Source: Pagrus major (Eukaryota; Chordata; Actinopteri; Spariformes; Sparidae). Taken from it: a stretch of 64,000 nucleotides of DNA. Location of the stretch: assembly GCF_040436345.1 (NCBI RefSeq), contig NC_133234.1, positions 10,416,446-10,480,445 on the forward strand. Reading direction: 5' to 3'. Position 1 is the first letter of the stretch. Each line of letters opens with the position of its first letter. The notes beneath the pieces are model-generated. The model was not told the origin of the DNA, ran no database searches, and worked only from the letters and a program-made list of their open reading frames with translations. A program made the position numbers and the translations under genes. Below, piece after piece: positions 57,190 through 64,000 of the stretch.

Positions 57190-59970
57190 CCAGCAGCTGG
57201 GGCACTGAACCTGAATTGCTCCACAGGTTATAAAACATCAAAGGTGAAGCATATATCAATACAGTCCTTGCCCTAAACAGGTCCTTTGACACCTTCCCAG
57301 CATCGTCCTCAGATGGAGGCAGGCCAGGTCAATCCAAGCCTCAAAGGAGTCCTCAAAGGGACCTTTTGTAAAAGGTTAATCAAGTTCAAAACAAAACACG
57401 AGCTGATCACGGTAGACCTCAGTCATGAGGGTTGGAAGGATCAAGAAGTGCACTTTAACATCATTGTTTCGTTGCTTGGATGCACAGTAGCCTATGTAGA
57501 TAAGACAGACCTGGACCTACTACTACTACTACTACTACTCAATATGTGCTATTGTCTTTGCGCACTCTACATTCAAGGCACCTAAGTGTGTTTCAATCAA
57601 GTTATACAAATTATTATGAGATTATCTTTACATTGAGTACTTTTACATTTTATATGTACGTACATATAAGTATATTTATCAAGTACATTTTGCCGTACTG
57701 TACTTTAATGTAATGATGTTTTAATTTGATAAAAAAAACACTCTCAATTTAATACTGACACCTCTATTTGACCCACACAAGCAAACAAGACCATCAGCAA
57801 GAATATTGGCTATTATTATAGTTTACTATAGTTATTCTTTATAAAATTATTTAAAAAATTGTATGCTGAAGATAAATCAAGGGGTGCCACAGCCTAAGGG
57901 AAAGAAGTTACTCTGTAGTCTGGGGGTACAGCACTAAAACAAAGTTTACTTTGTTTCACCGTCGTCATATTACAGTTCAATCTTTCAATTGAAAGCAATG
58001 CACCCAACAAACAGTTGTGTTTGAAAAAGAAAAATAGTTTTAAAAAGACGCTGCGTCTTGCTTTCACTTGCTTATGAAACAAATGTATGTGCTGCTCAGA
58101 TTAAGACATTTACCAAGGCGGTAGTTCTCATACCACTTTTGTCCACAGGGGGCGCCAGAATCAACAAATAATAAAAGTTCTTTGTAGCTGCTTTAAGTAT
58201 GATTTTAACTGCATGTTTACATTTTCACGCTTCTTCATCCTTCTATTGTACTACTATATGTGGGACATGTACTTTTTACTCCATTACATTTATGTAATTG
58301 ACAGCTGTGGTTAAATTTTACTTAGCTGATAAATACTTTATAATAAAAACCTTGTGAATCCAAGTTGAACCTTGGTACCTTTACCATTAATCATCTCATG
58401 ACCCCACAGGTTTATCTCTTCACCTTTTGGACAGGCTGACCCATAGTTATCACTGCATTACACAACATAAGGGCGCACTAAGTTGTTAGGTGTGGCTCAA
58501 CCACTGACCACATTACAATGCTACTCTTACATTGCTGCATCAGTGTTATCTACAATCTGATGATGTCATATGTTCCACAGAATGAGTATTTTTTACTTTT
58601 GATAATCTAAGTACATTTTAATGATGATAATACTTGAGTACTTTTACTTAAGTGCAGGACTTTATCTTGTAACGTCGTATTTTACATTGTTGATTTTCAC
58701 TTTACAGGCAAAGAAAAGGTATAGTTTTGAGGTACTTGTACTATACTTTTTGTTAGAACAACTATTTGTTGTTCATGCAACTTTATTCATTCTTATCAAG
58801 CTATTTTAGGCTATAATTGAGTCTATGGCCTCAAGTTAAATATTATTTGTAACAGTTTAAAATGAAGTTTCCGTTTTCATAATTGTAGTGCAGCAACATG
58901 GCTCATTCACTCCTCTTCCAAGCTGAAAAAAAAAATGAATGAACAATGAAACAATGAAAAACAAACTTTCAATTATTTTATTGCACTTATTTTTTCATTT
59001 GTTTAAATGAAAAACTTTTCATTGTAGACAGTTGGGTTCAATAATTGGTGAGTTTTGCAGATGACATACTGCCCAAACTAGCTCCACCTCAACCAACTCT
59101 GACAGTAAAAGGCCAGTCACACATTATTGAATCATTGATACGGTAATGACCCAATAATAAAATACACGTGTCATAAAACACGATTTAATTTGATAAAAGT
59201 ATTTATTACTTTTACTTTTGATAATTTTTTTCTGATAATACCTTTGTGCTTTGACTTAACTAAGCCTTTGAAAGCACATCTTTTACTTACAACGGAATAT
59301 TTTTATATTGTGGTATGATGTTCTGAATATTTCATCCAACAGGCACCAAATAAAGGAGTATCTTTTGTAGGAACTGTCCTCGTCCCTCTGGAGGCTTCTA
59401 GTGGCCTCACACTTGGTGTTTCGTCCCCTCTTTATTAAAATGTGTACCTTTTATTTATATTCAAACATGTTCAAATAGTACGTTATGCATTTTATCATAC
59501 ACCTATAACGAAACAAATACTGTTATATTCACTTTCTGCATGATTGCACCTGTCTTTTACCAGCCCAGAGTGGGTGGATAGGTTGGCGTGGGTGCACAGT
59601 GCTGATGATCCACATTCATCATTATCACAACCATCATCGTCCATCTGTTAGGATGCATTTGTGCACTTTTGAGACCTCGAAGGCCACCAGTTTATGATTC
59701 AAATCTAGATTTATGGTATAGTGTGCTGCCGTATCCTTGCACCATCTTTTAAGTAATAAAGCTATAAAAGCGTAGTTTTCCATTTGGGACTTTGACCACA
59801 ACAAGGTGTTCTAGCTGACAGTTGAATAGATAACGGAAAGTGTGATCGTTCGTATGAAATGGTATGTATGGAATTTATTATCAAATGTCTCTGGACCACT
59901 TTCAGCATCATCATCCAACAAGTAAAGTCTGAGTAAGGCGTAGCAATCAAATCCGTATCATATCATCACA
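57190..59970. other. Intergenic DNA between the tandem aquaporin-8 genes
   Basis: About 2.8 kb of AT-rich sequence with a short CTA/TAC trinucleotide run at about 57516-57538. The phrase 'agtacttttact' and its relatives recur here and at 43.8 and 44.3 kb, as in common fish intergenic repeats. No gene is seen. Confidence 0.6.
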
Positions 59971-59973
59971 CAC

Positions 59974-59979
59974 TTTATT
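59974..59979 (-). terminator. Probable poly(A) signal of the second aquaporin-8 gene
   Basis: Minus-strand AATAAA 195 nt after the stop codon of the second aquaporin gene. No stronger candidate is closer. Confidence 0.5.
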
Positions 59980-60173
59980 GAATCTTAAAATACAAACATG
60001 TCATTTAACCAGTGATTACAGCTGGTTCAAGGACAGATATATTTGCACACATTTTTCCGACAAATTTAAATTTTACATGTTTAATTGTACTGTATGAACA
60101 TTTAAATACAAAAGCCGTTGTCAAGTCAGTCGGGATGTCTTCTCTCTTTCTTCCTCTTTAATAAATTAGATGT

Positions 60174-63008
60174 TCACTTAAACACGACCCGGGTTTTATG
60201 GTCACCAAACACAAGCCTGCAAAAGAGTGATGCTGAATTAGTCAAGTGTTCAACATGACATGAAAGACATGAAACAAACACAAAGATGTGTAAATTGGGT
60301 ACAAAGAGATGCAAAACAAATATTTTTTTAAAAAACACAGAAGAGAAACAAAACAACTACTATGAGACAAACAGTGACCACAACCGGATACAAAGCAGTC
60401 AAACAAGGATGCAAAACAACGAAAAAGAGACAAAAAAATCCATCAAAGGGACATAAAACAACTACAAAGAAACTCAAAATGACTACAAAGAGACTTAAAA
60501 TGGCTACAAAGAGAAACAGAACAATCATAATAGACTCAAAAAAAAAAACACAAAGACACAAGAAATGAAATCAAAGGGACATAAAACAACTACAAAGAAA
60601 CTCAAAATGACTATAAAGAGACTCAAAACAACTACAATTACCAGAAAAGTTGCAAAACAACCACCAAGAGACAAATAAATACCACAGGGAGTTGTTAAAC
60701 AACTACAAAGAAACCTTAAAATCACTTATAATGACTGCAATTGTTAGTGTCTCTGACAAGTCAGGTTGTTTTGATGCCACATAGGAGGCGTTGGGGGCTT
60801 TTGTGGCCATGGCCCCATTGTCTTAACTCAAAGAGGTCATGCAGAGGTCAGATTGTAGTAACGCTAAAGCTCATTGGGTGGAGCCACAGGATCACAGCTA
60901 TTTGGCTACGTGTAAGGTTAGACTGAAGTCCAGTGAAAAGGGAGGAGGGAGGTTGCTGCTGTTACTACTGAATAACTTTCGAGGAATAATCTATTTGGCA
61001 ATGCACCTTTCGGCTTTAAACCAGCCCCTTATCTTTACACCTGTATATCTACAGCAGATAGCTGACCTTTCAGTGAACTGAGAAGTTCATTCTCTCTAAT
61101 CTTAACACTTAACACTGTAAACGTTTGCTCATCCCAAACCAACCTGATTCGCATTATGAATTATTTACATTATGACCACTGTTCTGCTAAAGAGAAAAAA
61201 AGAAAAGCTGCTTGTCTTGCTCCACCCATTTTTATTTAACTCAACCAGTCAGGTTACTTCTGCTTCCACAGCAATCCTGCCCCTGCAGAATATATTATAA
61301 CCTAAACAGCAATTTACTTAAATTATTCATTCTCATAAACAAACAAAAGCCACATTTAACATTTACACATTGGGTGTTACATAACTAGCCAACTCAAGAA
61401 TTTATCATACAAAAAAATGTTAAAAAGTCTGTAAAAAGTTATGGAAGAAAATGCCGAATCGCCACTTTGTTCTTAACTATACATACCTGATGAGGGAGAC
61501 GGTGCACAGTGCACCGCAAATAGGTCCAACCCAGTATATCCAGTGATGGTCCCAGTGGTTGTTGACCACTGCAGGACCAAAGGCTCGGGCAGGGTTCATG
61601 CAGGCTCCAGACACCGGGCCTCTGAAACAACAGCCGGTACAAACAAAACTGTAACACAGCGGTTGACCAGAGTGACACAGCTCGACAGCCTGCTTCTCAT
61701 TTTCAAAGTAGCAGCAACCTTTTTAACAACAAACACACCCAAAATAGAAAAGTAAGAGATGTGATAGTGGGCCGCAGGCCTTAGCATTAAATGGGTGTAA
61801 CATGGATGAAATTAAAGGGGCACTATGTAGGTTTGGAGGAGAAATTCAAACTCAGAATTTTAATATTTATAATATTAATGAGTTAATAATACAAACTGAG
61901 AAACATTTCTCAGAGGAAAATAAGGTCCCCAGAACACTGTTTGAAGCTACAAACAGTTTGTTTAGGCATTAAAAAAATAAAATAAAATCAGTCAGTGAAG
62001 AGCTTCCTCTTCTGATTCAAATTTCTTCCCCAAATTACGTAGTGCACCTTTAAGTGAAACAAGAAGATTAAAATGCTACTTTGACATAGCAAGGTCATAT
62101 AAAAAATCTTCCAAGATAGCTATTAAACATTAAACTGACCTTTAAGGTAATAATACTGTACTAATACTGAACTATGTTATCTATTTCATGACTGATAATA
62201 AATGTATGGAGGATGGTTGTTGTCAGGGCTGTGGTTGACAACGTGGTCTGGGGGGAAGTTCTACAGAATTTCTTAATGTTGATTCCAGTAATTTGGGCTT
62301 ATCATATTTAAAGGTGCAAAATGTAAGATTCTTGTTGAAAACATTCGAAAATTAACACAAATTAGCAACACAGTGTGAAGAAATAACAGTTTTGACATTA
62401 TGACATCAATGTGTTGTGTTGCTGAGAGTTAGCATGCTAACCAGCTAGCCTGGCCCAAAGCTCCTGTGCTAGTGGTATAAACACCTTCCCGGTGCTCCAA
62501 GCTCACAGTCTGGACCACTAGCTGTGCAGCTAACTGAGCTAACTAGCTAACGACAGCTACAGTTAGCAGCAGTTAGCGGTTACTCTACTGATATGCTGAT
62601 CCCTATTTGTTTTGAGTATGAATTCAACATGTGGCCAATTCTTACATATTTCACCTTTAATTTGACAACTTTTTTAGGCCGAGAAGTAAAGGAATTAGTA
62701 TTTCAACGCTGCTCTACTGTTGCTTTACACATTCATGTTGGAAAATAAAACACCATCGCTCTTATGGGTCCATAATCTTCTTCCTTACTGAGGTCTTACC
62801 CAGCAAATATGTTGGCTGTCACAGTGAGGCCGATGCAGAGAGGAGCCAATGGAGAGCGAGTCTGGCCGTTGATGGCCCCCATGCACACCACCATGGTGAG
62901 GAAGGCGGTCATTATCACCTCTGCCAGGGTGGTCGCTGCCAGGTCTTTGTTGGTTACGTCAAAGGCGCCTCCAAGGGCAGCATTGGACGCGTTAAGGGGG
63001 AACACTCC
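60174..63008 (-). CDS. aqp8: Aquaporin-8 (second tandem copy, exons 3-5, partial)
   Basis: Three minus-strand exons are seen: 62800-63008 ([16 protein letters not shown] to TVTANIFAG), 61487-61621 ([18 protein letters not shown] to CTVSLI) and 60174-60216 ([13 protein letters not shown], stop TGA). Their borders and phases match exons 3, 4 and 5 of the neighbouring aquaporin, and the last two have identical lengths (135 and 43 nt). The second NPA motif, the following Arg, the preceding Cys and a loop-C NAS sequon are all present. Exons 1-2, with the first NPA motif and the start codon, are not found between 63009 and 64000, so they should lie right of the window. Introns are much longer than in the first copy and hold MITEs and a minisatellite. 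The peptide differs clearly from the first copy, so the duplication is old. Confidence 0.93.
60310..60725 (+). repeat. Degenerate minisatellite in an aquaporin-8 intron
   Basis: Repeated phrases such as acaaagagac, aaaacaactacaaagaaact and caaaatgactacaaagagac with a loose period of about 20-30 bp over 400 bp. A longer block (about 60440-60500 and 60568-60625) is repeated nearly exactly. Resulting open frames are compositional artefacts. Confidence 0.75.
61812..62053 (-). repeat. Family-A MITE in aquaporin-8 intron, internally deleted
   Basis: Both termini present (ttaaaggggcactatgtagg and ttacgtagtgcacctttaa). The body is reversed but lacks the tgtggcggaccc segment, 242 bp. Confidence 0.75.
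62308..62660 (+). repeat. Family-B MITE, full length, in aquaporin-8 intron
   Basis: Left terminus tttaaaggtgcaaaatgtaa, core gttagcatgctaaccagcta, right terminus ttcttacatatttcacctttaa, 353 bp. It is the best complete copy of this family in the window. Confidence 0.75.
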
Positions 63009-63218
63009 CTGAATTCACAGCAAATTGAACATATATCATCCAGCGCATGATGAACCTGACTGGAGTGAAAAGTTATCATTTATTTTCAGTCTTCACTGTT
63101 TTTCTACTCAACAAAGCAAGTTTTTATCAGGATTAAAGGCCACTAAAGATACTAGTTGTTTATTGTTTTGTTGGGTCAAAACTTTCAGGATAATGAGAAA
63201 ATGAGTCCAAATTTGAAT

Positions 63219-63442
63219 TTACTGTGTCAAAGTTATGAGATAAGGAACATTTTTAGTCAGTATTACTGGATAATACATCAACATTTTGAATTCCCAAGTC
63301 AAGATTTTGAAATATTAAGCCAAAGTCTGTTGACCCTGCTAACACCTGGCAAGCGATACAGAAGTATCAACTGCCGTGCCAACAGATTACAGAGCAGCTT
63401 CTTTCCTGAGACTCCTCAATATGTCCTCCACACTCCACCATA
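63219..63442 (+). mobile_element. Duplicated module with LINE ORF2 C-terminal remnant, copy 1
   Basis: tgtcaaagttatgagat, atacatcaacattttgaa, then a segment that reads GKRYRSINCRANRLQSSFFP in frame +1. This resembles the GRRYRSI...RxxRLxxSFFP tail at the C-terminus of CR1/L2-like LINE reverse transcriptases in fish. The module occurs again at 63728-63952. It lies in the intron upstream of aquaporin exon 3. Confidence 0.55.
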
Positions 63443-63727
63443 AAAATCATTTTTCTTAGACTTATTTATTTATTTATTCATTTCTATGGTTTTTCTTTTG
63501 TGAGTATCATAAAGGGAATACAACTTACATGTCCTAGTCCAGTCCTGTGATGTAGAATGATGAATAAAAGAACGTTGTACCACAACTTTTACTTACTAAG
63601 TCAAAATGAGATAAGTCAACATTTGGATTGAGGCATAATTAAGAGATACATCAAAATTTTAAGTCACTAAGTCAACATTATGAGACAGTATGTGAAAATA
63701 TTGATTTATCATCCAATATTTGACCTT

Positions 63728-63952
63728 ACTGTGTCAAAGTTATGAGATATGTTAAACATTTTGAGTCAGAATTACAGGACAATACGTCAACATTTTCAAT
63801 TGCTAAATTAAGATTTTGAGATACTAAGCCAAGGTCTGTTCGCTCAGCTGCCGTCTGGCAAACGATACAGAAGTATCCGCTTCCACCAGACAACAGAGTA
63901 GCGTCTTTTGTCAGGCTGTGAGACTCCTGAACTGATCCTCCACACTCCAACA
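63728..63952 (+). mobile_element. Duplicated module with LINE ORF2 C-terminal remnant, copy 2
   Basis: Same order of segments as the copy at 63219-63442: tgtcaaagttatgagat, atacgtcaacattttcaa, gctgccgtctggcaaacgat, ctccacactcca. The two differ by scattered substitutions and small gaps, so the duplication is not recent. The sequence between the copies (63450-63720) also carries weaker 'agtcaacat...gagat' repeats. Confidence 0.55.
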
Positions 63953-64000
63953 TAATAATAATTTATCTATTTAATAAGTTTGTATAGTTTTCATGTATAA

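Noticed and set aside
60362-60568. Lys/Thr-rich open frame and matching hydrophobic minus-strand frames (60242-60725)
   Set aside because: Products of the degenerate minisatellite in an aquaporin intron. The minus-strand frames mimic membrane segments only by composition.
63009-64000. Search for exons 1-2 of the second aquaporin-8 gene
   Set aside because: No HFNP-type segment, start-codon exon or suitable donor was found on the minus strand, so they are taken to lie beyond the right edge.

Overview
This window looks like nuclear DNA of a teleost fish, probably a percomorph. It has spliced vertebrate genes with GT/AG introns, many short inverted-repeat (MITE-like) elements, CA/TG and TA microsatellites, and the gene order rhbdf1 - alpha/beta globins - aqp8. 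That order is the known synteny of the teleost 'LA' haemoglobin cluster. Intergenic DNA and introns make up most of the window.

Layout. (1) About 0.4-7 kb, minus strand: the 5' coding exons of an iRhom1 gene (rhbdf1) running off the left edge, including an in-frame 147-nt exon that may be optional. (2) 7-31.2 kb: no coding exon that I can support. It is best read as the long first intron of rhbdf1, leading to a CpG-rich segment at 31.07-31.64 kb that carries a good minus-strand splice donor and may be the promoter and non-coding first exon. (3) 31.6-41.5 kb: repeat-rich intergenic DNA with a group of tRNA-Ile(UAU) genes and a candidate erythroid regulatory block (perfect NF-E2/MARE motif plus GATA sites) at 39.8-40.3 kb. 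(4) 41.56-54.74 kb: three complete three-exon globin genes: an embryonic or alpha-D-like alpha gene (+), a beta gene (-), and a typical alpha gene (+). The beta gene and the second alpha gene are head to head, 2.6 kb apart, as in other teleost clusters. (5) 55.1-64 kb, minus strand: two tandem aquaporin-8 genes. The first is complete (five exons, 259 aa). The second has exons 3-5 only, its first two exons lying beyond the right edge.

Five intact, intron-containing tRNA-Ile(UAU) genes and one fragment are scattered through and beside the globin region. One lies antisense inside intron 1 of the alpha gene. At least three short inverted-repeat families with related termini have inflated introns and spacers, including globin introns that are usually very short.

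Functionally, the alpha and beta genes encode haemoglobin subunits made in red cells, with GATA and NF-E2-type motifs near the promoters. The flanking genes encode an ADAM17/EGFR-ligand trafficking factor and water/solute channels, and are linked to the globins by synteny rather than pathway. No CRISPR array, operon or bacterial feature is present.
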